Positions 50,601-54,790 of a DNA stretch of 64,000 bases are shown in pieces (positions within the stretch are counted from its first letter, which is position 1; every line of letters starts with the position of its first letter). Where the stretch lies: NCBI GenBank assembly GCA_036768485.1, contig JAVLUZ010000157.1, positions 10,868,422 through 10,932,421 on the forward strand, read 5' to 3'. The position numbers and the translations under genes were made by a program. The stretch is from Mermis nigrescens. Lineage: Eukaryota > Nematoda > Enoplea > Mermithida > Mermithidae. The notes beneath the pieces are model-generated. The model worked only from the letters and a program-made list of their open reading frames with translations. It had not been told where the DNA came from and ran no database searches.

Positions 50601-51560
50601 AAAATTTGAATTCTGGGGAGGGGGTATTTCAACTTCTGGGGGTGCATACCCCCCAAACGCTCCCCCTCCATGCCCATGTGTGGTGCATACCCCTTACGCC
50701 CAGGTATGTTGGGGTGTGGGACGGTTAACTTTGAATGGTGGATTCCAAATACCCTCCTCTGTTACATTTTTGCCTGTATTACATATTATTTAGCCGACTC
50801 ATCACATAATTTGAATTTGCCAAAAAAAAGCTAGGCTTTTTCACGCATTTTTACGCGATCGGATTCTGTCCATTTTTCAATATATCGTAACATGAGTCGT
50901 TCAATTCTTGTAATCAAATTTTCTCTTAAATTTTAAATCCTAATTTTTTCCAAGAAATTTCTTTCAATTTTCTCCATGCGAGCCTATAAATCAATCTTCC
51001 GTTTTGGATACGTTCGGTTGCTTGCTTCGCTTTTTTTGTATACGAAGCACCACGGTTTTTTTCGTATTCGGCAAAGATCTTTTTCCGATGTACAAAGACT
51101 TTTTCAGGACCGTCTTTGTACATGTACAAAGACTTTACGGAAGACACAAACTGTAAAAAGGTGTGAAATTCCCTAAAATTTTCGGCACTTCGCGATAAAG
51201 TTTCCATATATCTTTAAAATGGCAGCATTTGCTTGCATTCGGAATGTAAAAATGTCAAATTTTCCGGCGCTTCGCGCCGTTTAGAGACAATTTTTAGTAA
51301 TTTTCGACATCAGAAACCCAGAAATTCGCTAAAATACTCTACCAAACGTCGAAAACCCCTGCTTTACCGCACTAAAATCGCTACTGTGCCATATTATAGT
51401 ACAAAAAAGTTGCATATGCAAAACGTACACCGACTTTCTGGGACCATCTTTGTACATGTACAAGCGGATTTTGTACAAAAAACACTGCGAAGTGCCTTCT
51501 TGATGATTTCTGTATTTTGCGTGGTTTTTCAGCGGCGGAGATCGAATGCGACCGTATTGA
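11634..51560 (+). CDS. caz: FET-family RNA-binding protein (FUS/EWSR1/TAF15; cabeza-like), 13 coding exons
   Basis: Predicted nuclear RNA-binding protein acting in transcription and splicing. I joined exons 11634-11659, 17554-17617, 21194-21241, 24620-24818, 27996-28244, 28587-28860, 36213-36259, 40309-40445, 40805-40934, 42747-42908, 44576-44728, 47180-47363 and 51533-51560. All junctions are GT-AG with matching phases, and the sum is 1701 nt, giving 566 residues against about 526 in human FUS (family knowledge). Domains: QGY-rich prion-like region, residues 1-195; RGG1, about 196-310; RRM, about 321-408, with RNP2-like TIFVQGL and RNP1-like KGEATVTF; RGG2, about 414-445; RanBP2 zinc finger with C463, C466, C477 and C480; RGG3, 497-561; terminal RMRPY, the transportin PY-NLS pattern. 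The start ATG has aaa before it and an in-frame TAG six bases upstream. Exons are GC-rich against AT-rich introns. Transcript ends and alternative exons cannot be set without RNA data. Confidence 0.93.
11872..12059. mobile_element. B-related hAT-like MITE (188 bp) in intron 1, with TSD
   Basis: Perfect 8-bp duplication GCTGCACA at 11864-11871 and 12060-12067. Ends CAGGAGCGGATTTAGG and CCTGGATCCGCCACTG are imperfect inverted repeats. A C-run of 15 or more lies inside. It sits about 210 bp after coding exon 1. Confidence 0.92.
12060..12975. other. Intron 1, largely unassigned
   Basis: Contains one hairpin cassette, GGCGCGAAGCGCC, at about 12363. Otherwise no element with visible ends. Confidence 0.4.
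12976..13092. repeat. 20-bp minisatellite
   Basis: Five to six tandem copies of GCTTAGGTCGATGTATAGAT with point changes. The last copy is closed by GTCGACCTAAG, which makes a local palindrome. Confidence 0.85.
13745..14049. mobile_element. L-family element in intron 1
   Basis: Homologous to 6245-6551: GAGCTGTGCACTTTGTAAATT at the left (minor changes), ATGCAAAATACGCTT inside, CTGGATATGGGCATG at the right. Confidence 0.6.
14475..14948. mobile_element. N-family palindromic MITE (N1), TA target
   Basis: Flanked by TA. Long inverted arms: TTTATTTAGGAAGC with TCACGACCTTATCGCC on the left and GCGATTAGGTCGTGAAAAAG with CCTAAATAAACTTG on the right. Right terminus ATTTCATGGCGAGAACTG. Second copy at 17960-20781. 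The frame at 14574-14801 lies wholly inside it. Confidence 0.8.
15108..15521. mobile_element. Palindromic MITE (O), TA target
   Basis: TA-flanked. Left end CAGTGCATGCTGGCCATGAA, right end TTCATGGCCAGCACTG. Arms of about 170-200 bp mirror each other (TTAAGATGCTTCTAATAATC and its complement), with a small extra segment in the left arm and a loop at about 15320-15355. Confidence 0.88.
15715..16144. mobile_element. Near-perfect palindromic MITE (P), TA target
   Basis: A 430-bp foldback: left end CAGTGGTCGCCATGAAAGAT, right end ATCTTTCATGGCGACCACTG, both beside TA. Arms of about 200 bp mirror around CCAGCATTCACATGCGC. A 25-bp segment (GATGATGGCGCTGAATAG with flanks) is duplicated in the right arm only. 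A stray P-like end lies at about 21618-21645. Confidence 0.93.
16655..17352. mobile_element. S-family element (S1) with internal AGCTATATAGCC repeats
   Basis: Tandem units of about 45-50 bp built on AAATAGCTATATAGCCTTTT, changing orientation near 17170 to AAAAAGGCTATATAGC. Copies at 41787-42600 and 52255-52920. The right side has GGGGGTAATACCCCCCCTCA. A SINE is inserted at 16783. Confidence 0.75.
16783..17016 (+). mobile_element. tRNA-derived SINE with long TSD
   Basis: A-box-like TGGCGTAGTGG and B-box GGTTCGAACCC are about 35 bp apart, followed by a non-tRNA body. Flanked by imperfect direct repeats, TTTATTTAAGCAAATTAG on the left (about 16765-16782) and TTTATTTAAGCAAACTAG on the right (about 17020-17037), as expected for LINE-mediated insertion. 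The tRNA fold is too degraded for a functional tRNA. Confidence 0.7.
17554..17617 (+). CDS. caz: FET gene coding exon 2
   Basis: Acceptor ttttttgtattcag, donor GTAAGT at 17618. It encodes SYGYGAFQPDSAQGQGQNAAG after the split glycine: low-complexity S/Y/G/Q sequence of the prion-like domain. It enters in phase 2 and leaves in phase 0. Confidence 0.88.
18488..20396. mobile_element. K element (hAT-like, 1.9 kb) inserted in J2, with TSD
   Basis: Perfect 8-bp duplication CTTGTAAG at 18480-18487 and 20397-20404. Termini TAGAGCTGCAC and GTGCAGCTCTA are perfect inverted repeats, followed inward by GGGTACCCGG blocks. It holds D-like sequence from about 18880 to 20118. No transposase is readable. Confidence 0.92.
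18880..20118. mobile_element. D-family element inside K
   Basis: Shares TTTCATGTAGAATTTACGG, GGTGGCGCGCTCAA and the CTACGCCTATG right end with D1 (25962-27290). Hairpin cassettes near 18922, 19298 and 20052. The left end is not preserved. Confidence 0.7.
20782..21193. other. End of intron 2, nothing recognised
   Basis: AT-rich sequence leading to the exon 3 acceptor. No repeat ends visible. Confidence 0.4.
21194..21241 (+). CDS. caz: FET gene coding exon 3 (short, Q-rich)
   Basis: This 48-nt exon has an acceptor ending ttttaag and donor GTGAGT at 21242. It encodes DLAANQQYQQSVIEYQ, phase 0 in and out, so it could be skipped without a frame change. QQYQQ fits the glutamine-rich low-complexity region. 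The call rests on splice sites, phase and composition; an alternative acceptor inside the exon (caacag) cannot be excluded. Confidence 0.75.
22004..22406. mobile_element. H-family hAT-like MITE (H1), with TSD
   Basis: Perfect 8-bp duplication ATAACAAC at 21996-22003 and 22407-22414. Starts CATACATGGTC, ends ATGCTGTGCATGTATG. Contains the cassette GGCGCTTCGCGCC at about 22194. Confidence 0.92.
22415..22835. mobile_element. H-family MITE (H2), adjacent to H1
   Basis: Starts directly after the H1 right duplication and ends ATGCTGTGCATGCTTG, followed by ATAACACT (6/8 to ATAACAAC). Same internal layout as H1, with a mutated cassette. Confidence 0.88.
23242..23660. mobile_element. I-family hAT-like MITE, with TSD
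   Basis: Perfect 8-bp duplication ACTCGTAC at 23234-23241 and 23661-23668. Starts CATAGGTGCACAGGG, ends CTATGTGCATGTGTG. Cassette variant GGCGCGAATCGCC near 23507. A related partial copy ends near 46303. Confidence 0.9.
23669..24410. repeat. Intron 3 sequence with diverged cassette units
   Basis: Contains cassette relatives at about 24026 (GGCGCGAAGCC) and 24108 (GGCGCAGAGCGCC), but no clear element ends. A small GC-rich palindromic element follows at about 24411-24477, ending GGTCCGATCACTG. Confidence 0.4.
24620..24818 (+). CDS. caz: FET gene coding exon 4 (PGQ/QQ-rich)
   Basis: Acceptor cttatttcag, donor GTATTG at 24819. It encodes a Q/G/P-rich segment opening QQMAQYEQYMRTYFPNQP and closing GQQPQQGG, and ends after one base of a glycine codon that exon 5 completes. 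It is part of the prion-like domain. Open frames that also cross it in other phases are composition shadows. Confidence 0.92.
25001..25345. mobile_element. H-family MITE, reverse orientation, partial
   Basis: Left end CATACATGCATAGCATGGG is the reverse of the H right end. Cassette GGCGCGAAGCGCC at about 25191. The far end is degraded, so no TSD is readable. Confidence 0.7.
25714..27812. mobile_element. E element (2.1 kb, hAT-like) inserted in C3, with TSD
   Basis: Perfect 8-bp duplication GGACCAAC at 25706-25713 and 27813-27820. Perfect 15-bp inverted ends CAGTGATCGACCGGG and CCCGGTCGATCACTG, followed by GGGCCCGG-rich blocks. Non-coding interior, interrupted by D1. Confidence 0.95.
25962..27290. 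mobile_element. D element (D1, 1.3 kb) inserted in E, with TSD
   Basis: Perfect 8-bp duplication GCTTCAAT at 25954-25961 and 27291-27298. Inverted ends CAGAGGCGTAGCCAGG and CCTGGCTACGCCTATG. Cassette variants GCGCGAAACGCC near 26140 and 27145. No transposase frame. Confidence 0.94.
27996..28244 (+). CDS. caz: FET gene coding exon 5 (YGQQ repeats)
   Basis: Acceptor gtttttatag, donor GTGAGT at 28245. The frame is set by exon 4 and gives repeated YGQQ/QYGQQP units (QQYGQQQQQHPGQYGQQPPG) ending QYGQQPGPKEG. This matches the tyrosine-glycine-glutamine repeats that drive phase separation in FET proteins (family knowledge). A transposon nest ends 33 bp before the acceptor's last base. Confidence 0.94.
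28285..28532. mobile_element. MITE filling intron 5
   Basis: Starts CAGGCACGTATCATTGG and ends GTTACATGTATG. Possible 8-bp duplication TTTACCCC/ATTCCCCC (6/8). Contains a CA microsatellite at 28390-28431. It makes up about 248 of the 342 bp of intron 5. Confidence 0.6.
28587..28860 (+). CDS. caz: FET gene coding exon 6 (RGG1)
   Basis: Acceptor attttggcag, donor GTAAAT at 28861. It encodes PYGGGGGGGGPPRRSRWDND followed by many RGG and FRGGRGG motifs, substrates for arginine methylation in this family. Exon GC content is far above the surrounding introns. It ends with two bases of a glycine codon. Confidence 0.94.
29110..29298. mobile_element. Short palindromic MITE of the CGCCATGAA group, TA target
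   Basis: TA on both sides. Left CAGTGCCCGCCACGAATGAC, right mirror ending CATTCATGGCGAGGAGTG. Inner mirror GACGCTCTA/TAGAGCGTC. 189 bp. Confidence 0.8.
29302..29524. mobile_element. F-family MITE
   Basis: Starts CATACATGTAACGCC and ends GCTGTTACATGTCTG, imperfect inverted ends. Interior GACCACCAATTTTTGGCC. Related partial copies near 24872, 40990-41175 and 43791-44250. No TSD seen. Confidence 0.6.
29912..30034. mobile_element. C-family MITE (C4), with TSD
   Basis: Starts CAGGCACCGTTTATTTTGGG and ends GATACGTGCCTG. Flanks ATTCTAAAC on the left and ATTCTAAC on the right, an 8-bp duplication with one extra A. Confidence 0.8.
30509..30945. mobile_element. A-family hAT-like MITE (A4), with TSD
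   Basis: 8-bp duplication GGTACAAC (30501-30508) and TATACAAC (30946-30953), 6/8. Left end CACGGTTTTTTTTGTATTCG, right end TGTACAAAAAAAACACTT. Two hairpin cassettes. 437 bp. Confidence 0.88.
31116..31716. mobile_element. Mariner-like MITE (X)
   Basis: Starts after TA with CAGGTTGGCCCATAAAAAAG and ends with the mirror of CAGGGTGGACCAAAAAAGG. The inverted ends extend about 60 bp through CTTCGGCTGATGTGAA. Interior non-coding. Confidence 0.75.
33992..34838. mobile_element. M element inserted in the W arm, with TSD
   Basis: 8-bp duplication GCTCAGAC (33984-33991) and GCTTAGAC (34839-34846), 7/8. Ends CAGGGGCGTAACCAGG and CCTGGTTACGCCCTA resemble those of D. Interior holds about five units of 93 bp, listed separately. 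Confidence 0.88.
34320..34735. repeat. Tandem repeat of hairpin-cassette units, about 93 bp
   Basis: Units carry CGGCGCGAAGCGC, then TTGACAAATTCGCTA, then AAATCTGGGCGTCTA. Cassette starts near 34324, 34418, 34496 (partial), 34583 and 34676. Confidence 0.85.
35617..35848. mobile_element. Q-family MITE (Q1)
   Basis: Inverted ends TATAGTCCATTTCATTAAAC and AAATGAAACAGACTATAG, continuing to TTTGAGGTTTT. Second copy at 52548-52776. No unique TSD beyond TA-like ends. Confidence 0.75.
36213..36259 (+). CDS. caz: FET gene coding exon 7 (short G/S/Y exon)
   Basis: This 47-nt exon follows a 7.35-kb intron. Acceptor aatatttag, donor GTATTT at 36260. It completes a glycine codon and reads YSSSGGRGGGGYSQQ, linking RGG1 to the RRM. 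It is supported by phase on both sides and by composition. Skipping it would shift the frame. Confidence 0.82.
36525..36745. mobile_element. G-family MITE, approximate limits
   Basis: Starts CATAGGTGGACCGCACCG and ends in GCGTACCCCCCACGCC. Related copies at about 46615-46860, 50261-50440 and 50440-50705, each with GGCAGCACCGAAATTCTGGG or a close form. Confidence 0.6.
36787..37206. mobile_element. H-family hAT-like MITE (H3), with TSD
   Basis: 8-bp duplication CCCCTCAG (36779-36786) and CCCCTTAG (37207-37214), 7/8. Starts CATACATGAGC, ends ATGCTGTGCATGTATG. Cassette GGCGCTTCGCGCC at about 36992. Confidence 0.9.
37215..38306. other. Intron 7 sequence, mostly unassigned
   Basis: One MITE-like right end (GTGTGCATGTATG) near 37530. 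Otherwise AT-rich without coding or paired ends. Confidence 0.4.
38307..38468. mobile_element. C-family hAT-like MITE (C1), with TSD
   Basis: 8-bp duplication GTGATAAT (38299-38306) and GTGATAAA (38469-38476), 7/8. Inverted ends CAGGCATGTA and TACGTGCCTG. 162 bp, the cleanest C copy. Confidence 0.92.
38477..40308. other. Intron 7 sequence, nothing recognised
   Basis: 1.8 kb of comparatively repeat-poor AT-rich DNA before exon 8. Short frames (for example 38979-39197) have no recognisable domain or splice context. Confidence 0.45.
40309..40445 (+). CDS. caz: FET gene coding exon 8 (RRM first half)
   Basis: Acceptor aaaatttag, donor GTACGA at 40446. It encodes GGGRGDRRDAEEATEQP, then DTIFVQGLSEMATEDVV. 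DTIFVQGL is the FET RRM beta-1/RNP2 strand, followed by helix 1 and a turn GNVK. Phase 0 at the end. Confidence 0.95.
40805..40934 (+). CDS. caz: FET gene coding exon 9 (RRM middle)
   Basis: Acceptor tcaatgttaag, donor GTACGC at 40935. It encodes IDPRSGCPKVYIYKDKMTG and GEATVTFDEPASAQDAIAKY. K-x-K-G-E-A-T-V-T-F is the RNP1 region, characteristic of FET RRMs in place of the usual aromatic RNP1. It ends in phase 1. Confidence 0.95.
41360..41380 (+). other. Possible 21-nt microexon (poison candidate) in intron 9
   Basis: Good acceptor cattttctcag and donor AAG/GTAATT flank 21 nt. Joined to exon 9 (phase 1) it would read GCA then TGA, a premature stop. Not part of the main protein model. Confidence 0.25.
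41787..42600. mobile_element. S-family element (S2) with a B copy inside
   Basis: AGCTATATAGCC-type tandem units as in S1. Interrupted at about 42028-42487 by B sequence ending GATCCGCCACTG, which carries GACGCTTCGCGCC. Confidence 0.7.
42747..42908 (+). CDS. caz: FET gene coding exon 10 (RRM end and RGG2)
   Basis: Acceptor ctccttcag, donor GTATCA at 42909. It joins exon 9 in phase 1 to give YHGNYFPGSNQVLSITIAK: loop, then the beta-4 strand closing the RRM. An RGG-rich tail follows. The target-site duplication of a hAT-like MITE starts at the T of the donor GT. Confidence 0.93.
42918..43197. mobile_element. A-family MITE (A1) next to the exon 10 donor, with TSD
   Basis: 8-bp duplication TATCATTA (42910-42917) and CATCATTA (43198-43205), 7/8. 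The left copy includes the T of the splice donor GT at 42909-42910. Starts CAGTCTTTTTTGTAC, ends CAAAAAAACGTG. Internally shortened to 280 bp; one cassette at about 43057 and TTGTACATGTACAA palindromes. Confidence 0.92.
43791..44260. repeat. F-family related repeats in intron 10
   Basis: ACGTGTAACGGCTC at the left and TATTACATGTATGC at the right, with GGGAGATGGGGATC blocks between. Probably more than one partial copy. Confidence 0.45.
44576..44728 (+). CDS. caz: FET gene coding exon 11 (RanBP2 zinc finger)
   Basis: Acceptor ctttgtcgcag, donor GTGACT at 44729. It encodes a full RanBP2-type finger: DGDWPCQECGNQNFAFRKDC then NKCKAPRDSDG. Cysteines follow C-x2-C-x10-C-x2-C, with the conserved DGDW and the central asparagine-phenylalanine. 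It enters and leaves in phase 1. A C-family MITE with its duplicated target starts 8 bp into the next intron. Confidence 0.97.
44744..44917. mobile_element. C-family MITE (C2) next to the exon 11 donor, reverse, with TSD
   Basis: 8-bp duplication ATTTTATC (44736-44743) and ATTTTATT (44918-44925), 7/8. Starts CACGCACGTATTTTTGG, ends CCAGCTACGTGCCTG. The left duplication begins 8 bp into intron 11. Confidence 0.9.
45286..45731. mobile_element. J-family MITE (J3), with TSD
   Basis: 8-bp duplication ATACACCC (45278-45285) and ATACATCC (45732-45739), 7/8. Starts CATAGTTTTCCAAGG. It is itself inserted in a G-like element whose halves (GTATGCATACACC and AACCAAAATACCCCCC) lie outside. Cassette at about 45573. 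Confidence 0.87.
46615..46860. mobile_element. G-family MITE in intron 11, approximate
   Basis: GGTGGGCAGCACCGAAATTC at the left, GGGGGGTGTATACCCCCCC and CATGTGTGTATG at the right. No certain TSD. Confidence 0.55.
47180..47363 (+). CDS. caz: FET gene coding exon 12 (RGG3)
   Basis: Acceptor attcgcttag, donor GTATGT at 47364. It encodes FGGGGGYRGGPPRGGGFSRG and further RGG/FRGG units. It leaves in phase 2 after CG, which exon 13 completes to arginine. If intron 12 is retained the frame reads R-Y-V-L-C and stops, losing the C-terminal nuclear signal. Confidence 0.93.
47410..48356. repeat. 58-bp minisatellite in intron 12, split by an A-MITE fragment
   Basis: Repeated unit of about 57-60 bp: AATCGATAATCCTTTAGGAT, then TGAATTTTTGGTAATTTTGC, then CCCATCTGACCCCCCC. 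About three copies lie before 47570 and nine or ten after 47840. Confidence 0.88.
47574..47838. mobile_element. A-family MITE fragment inside the minisatellite
   Basis: Carries GGCGCTTCGCGCC at about 47612 and the right half of A, ending TTGTACAAAAAAACACTG. The left terminus is missing. Confidence 0.8.
48474..49196. mobile_element. Head-to-head H-family pair
   Basis: A reverse H copy (starting CATGCACAGCTTGGG) runs to about 48786 and meets a forward H copy (CATACGTGATCTTGGGGG) ending ATGCTGTGCATGTATA. Together they form an inverted repeat of about 720 bp. Cassette at about 48969. Confidence 0.75.
49319..49763. mobile_element. A-family hAT-like MITE (A3), with TSD
   Basis: 8-bp duplication TCCTGTAG (49311-49318) and CTTTGTAG (49764-49771), 5/8 with only C/T differences. 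Ends CAGGGTTTTTTGTATTCGG and GTTGTACAAAAAACACTG. Two cassettes near 49451 and 49540. Confidence 0.83.
50261..50705. mobile_element. Two G-family MITEs in tandem
   Basis: The first begins CATAGGTGGGCGGCAC at about 50261. The second begins CATAGGTGGGCAGCACCG within 50440-50460 and closes near CCCTTACGCCCAGGTATG. Both share TTTCTCATCGAGCACTATCC. Confidence 0.6.
51051..51487. mobile_element. A-family hAT-like MITE (A2) next to the last exon, with TSD
   Basis: 8-bp duplication CGAAGCAC (51043-51050) and CGAAGTGC (51488-51495), 6/8. Ends CACGGTTTTTTTCGTATTCG and TTGTACAAAAAACACTG. 437 bp, close in length to A3 and A4. The element ends 45 bp before exon 13. Confidence 0.9.
51533..51560 (+). CDS. 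caz: FET gene coding exon 13 (PY-NLS and stop)
   Basis: Acceptor gtggtttttcag. The 28 nt finish arginine and encode GGDRMRPY before TGA at 51558-51560. FET proteins end in R-x-R-P-Y, the transportin-binding signal, so this tiny exon is identified by phase, splice site and the conserved C-terminus. The acceptor lies just downstream of a MITE inserted at 51051-51487. Confidence 0.92.
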
Positions 51561-52245
51561 TTTACTAGCGCAATTATCGTATGATGATAATGAAGTCGGC
51601 AACAAGATGTTTCTGTATGTTTTGGACAGCAATTCGGCTCACTAATTATTTTTATTGTGTATTGTTGCGTCGGCTCGAAATTTAATGTATCACGTTAAAT
51701 CGTTGTATTTGCCATTAAAATCGATCGTTGGTATGCAGAGGTTTTTGTAAACATCGATAATTTAAACCTTGATCACTTCAAACTTCTAATGCGTCTTTCA
51801 TTCTCCAGGTTTAACATTGTGAAGACTTCAATTTGTTTTATCCTAACATTCTATCATACTACACAAAATGCATGGAAGGGTACCTATCTGCATATTTTCT
51901 GCCGTGTAGAGCGGTCTAGGACGTTCGGTTGCGGCCATTTTGGTGGCGCAATTACACTTTGGCGCGCGGTCGTTTCGGCGCAACTGTTTTAATTGCATTA
52001 GAATGAACATATACGTATGTAAGCGTCTGATTTAGACAGAAACATTGTGAGTCGAGACATTTTGTTGAGCTATTCGTTTAAATCGCACTCGTGGCATGAC
52101 ACAAATTCTGAAGTTCTGAGCATCACAAATTTTCTATGATAAAACGACGAAAAGATGGATAGTTGAGTCAAAAGCACAATTTTTAGATGTGTTTTGTGCT
52201 GCCTAAAGGATATAGATTGAATAAAGGAATTTTGATTTAAATAAT
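51561..52245 (+). other. Probable 3'UTR region of the FET gene with poly(A) signals
   Basis: After the stop codon the sequence is unique-looking and AT-rich. It carries ATTAAA at 51714-51719 and a canonical AATAAA at 52220-52225, either of which could end the transcript. An S-family repeat begins at about 52255, just beyond. Boundaries are inferred from signals only. Confidence 0.45.
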
Positions 52246-52254
52246 ATTTGCTTC

Positions 52255-52920
52255 CATGGGTACGCAAGGTCAAAATTTCAGGGGTGGCGTGAAAACTAAA
52301 AATTGCAGATGGCTAAATGCTTCGTAAAAACGGCTCTACAGTCCTTTTGGGGTCCGAAAAGTAGCTAAATAGCCTTTTTGGTCTCAGAAAAGTAGCTACA
52401 TAGCCTTTATGGATTCACAGACATAGCTGGACTAAAAGTATGTAGCTATTGATTCCTTTTAGGAGTTGAGAAAATAGCTGTATATCCTTTTGAAACTCAG
52501 AAAAGAACTATGTAAATAGCATTCCTGAGCTCGGAAAAGACTATAGTTATAGTCTGTTTCATTTAACTTTGAGGTTTTTAAAAAAATTTAAAGTGATTAC
52601 AAAAGTGTTTTAAACTAATACGGTAATTATGATATTCTACAGTATAATGTGTCATATGGAGACGTATGTTATTGACAAGCCGCATTACTGCATCAACATT
52701 TTAAACCACTTTTGTAGCCTGATTCTTGCGGAGAAATTTAAGAGAAAACCGCAAAGTTAAATGAAACAGACTATAGTTTTCTCAGCCCATAGAGGCTGCA
52801 TAGCTAATTTTCTTAGCGCCCACAAAAAAGAACAGCAATTTATTTTCCGCCAAAGTCGCTGTATAGCTATCAGTTTTTCAAAGCTCATAGGGAAATACCT
52901 GCCCCTCACCCACCATGCTC
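52255..52920. mobile_element. S-family element (S3) with Q2 inserted
   Basis: Starts CATGGGTACGCAAGGTC and carries TAGCTACATAGCCTTT-type units. Q2 lies at 52548-52776. Right side ends CTCACCCACCATGCTC. Confidence 0.7.
52548..52776. mobile_element. Q-family MITE (Q2)
   Basis: Inverted ends TATAGTCTGTTTCATTTAAC and GTTAAATGAAACAGACTATA. About 230 bp, homologous to Q1. Confidence 0.85.
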
Positions 52921-54589
52921 AAGTATGGACATAACAGTAAAATTGATGACATCATTATATTATGAATTTAGCATCCAGTTATGAAAAAATAGAATTCTGG
53001 GGTCTGCAAAACATTCACGTCCAAGACTCCAAATTTTCATGCTCGTGTGTTATTTGCTTGCTTTCAATCACGCCTATGTAAGTACCTACTCATAAAACAT
53101 GCAGCACCTATGCATGTTTATGTATTCGAGTAGGTATATTTCTAATTTTATTTTTGAGACAAAAAAGCTTTGTTTTGACCGCAGTAGTAAGTCATTAATG
53201 AGGTGCGCGAAATTCATGCTGGGTGGGATGAATTGATAATCGGTTATTTTTTAGTTGTCTACTCCTGAATTTCGCTACGAACAAAATCTAGATGTGAAAA
53301 TTTTTTCTCTGAAGATTGTTAAAGAGCTCTCATTTAGTATTGTAGATAGCGTATCTACACGGGCCGTTTACGGCTAAAACGAATTTACTGCGTTTAGTTT
53401 GACCATCCGGTCTTTGAGTTACCATTCCGGCTATCCAGCCATCCAATAGCGATTAGTTCGCAGTCGGACAGAATCCGACAGTAGGACGTGCGGAGGCTAC
53501 CCAGTCACGCAGCGTCAATTGGTTGGACTTTACATCGCTACGTGTTGCGAGGGACACGCAAACGCGAGTTGCCTGTGGAAACCACATACATCCCCTTTTT
53601 CTTTAAATTCAAAACATAGGCGACATGGACCGCTATTCACGTTAAGCCTGTGCAAAGACAGGAAAAATCCATGCGCAAGTAGCGCCATTTTTTGACATAA
53701 AATTATAATCTCTTTTTTCTTCTTACTGTAAAACCCCCCAACTGCCATTATTCACTTGGCTGGGTCGCGTTGGTGCTTACTCGTCTTTGGCGTGTCAACT
53801 TCGACTTTGTGAACGCCTTCTTTTAAATCAATTTGTTTGGTGTATGTAAAGCTAGAAAACAGCTACCTAGAGGTGCATTTTATTGCAGATAGTCTGGGAT
53901 TTTGGATTGGCCGGCCTCGATACTTCGACTGCATGCCGGAGAGTTTTGGGTAAAACCTTTTGGTTATCTATTTTTCTCAAAATTCATCAATCCATTTTCG
54001 AACCAAAAAACTATAAAAATTATTACATAATTTTTATAGTGGATGACAGCCCGGAATAAAGCTCTTTGTTGTTGTATTTATTTGGGTTCTGCGGTCGGAA
54101 TTTCCTCCCGTCCGAGGAGATTTTAGGTAGTAGGTATTTAGGGTCGAGAGGAAGAATAAAGGCAGATTGCCGTATGTAGCTCCTGAGACCAGCGCTAAGT
54201 GTGGCAAGGTACTTAGGTAAGCCCTGAAGGTACTTAGTGTGGGTTGTTGTTTTGGTAGTTGTCTGTGTGTAGGGTACCTTCCCGGCGGCATGCTGTCGGT
54301 TTAGGTATCCATACATACTGCAAGTACTTAACCAGCAAGTCCCGGCGGCGCGGCTTAGGTTACATAGCTAACTCCAAAGTACACAAAACCCGCTTAAGTT
54401 ACAGTATGCCTCTTCAGTCATATTGCTCAGTGAAAGAAAAGCTTCCTTAGAGCAGACACTCTATAATCAGCAGCGTCAGCAGATGGATATTGTATTTTTG
54501 TTCTACATATTTTCGTGGCTTGGGAATATTATCGCCTAGTTTTACGCAATCATCAAATTCCCCACGTATATGTACCTATACGTGCATAA
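52921..54589. other. Intergenic, nothing recognised
   Basis: Lower repeat density. The frames at 53530-53748 and 54023-54316 (reverse) lack recognisable domains, and I see no splice context. A gene cannot be supported. Confidence 0.4.
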
Positions 54590-54599
54590 GTGCCCGTTT

Positions 54600-54785
54600 C
54601 TCCTGCGCCGAAATGGCAGCGCCAAAACGTCCCTACATGAGGAGGATACTATTGTGCCAAAACAGCCGCGCCAAAACGGCGGCGCCAAAGTGTTCCTGCG
54701 CCCAAAGGTTCTTGCGCCAAAAATGTCGCGCCATAATGTCCGCGCTAAACCGGCTGCGCCCAAACGTCCTATTTCGCATGAAAAG
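54600..54785. repeat. GCGCCAAAACG degenerate tandem repeat
   Basis: Roughly ten spaced copies of GCGCCAAAA with variable 3-12 bp linkers. Related pieces at about 55683-55715 (reverse), 59553-59575 and 51940-51985 (reverse). Confidence 0.6.
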
Positions 54786-54790
54786 TTTGG

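Noticed and set aside
53530..53748. Cysteine-containing reverse-strand frame as a small gene
   Set aside because: No recognisable domain, no splice or regulatory context; cannot be told from chance.
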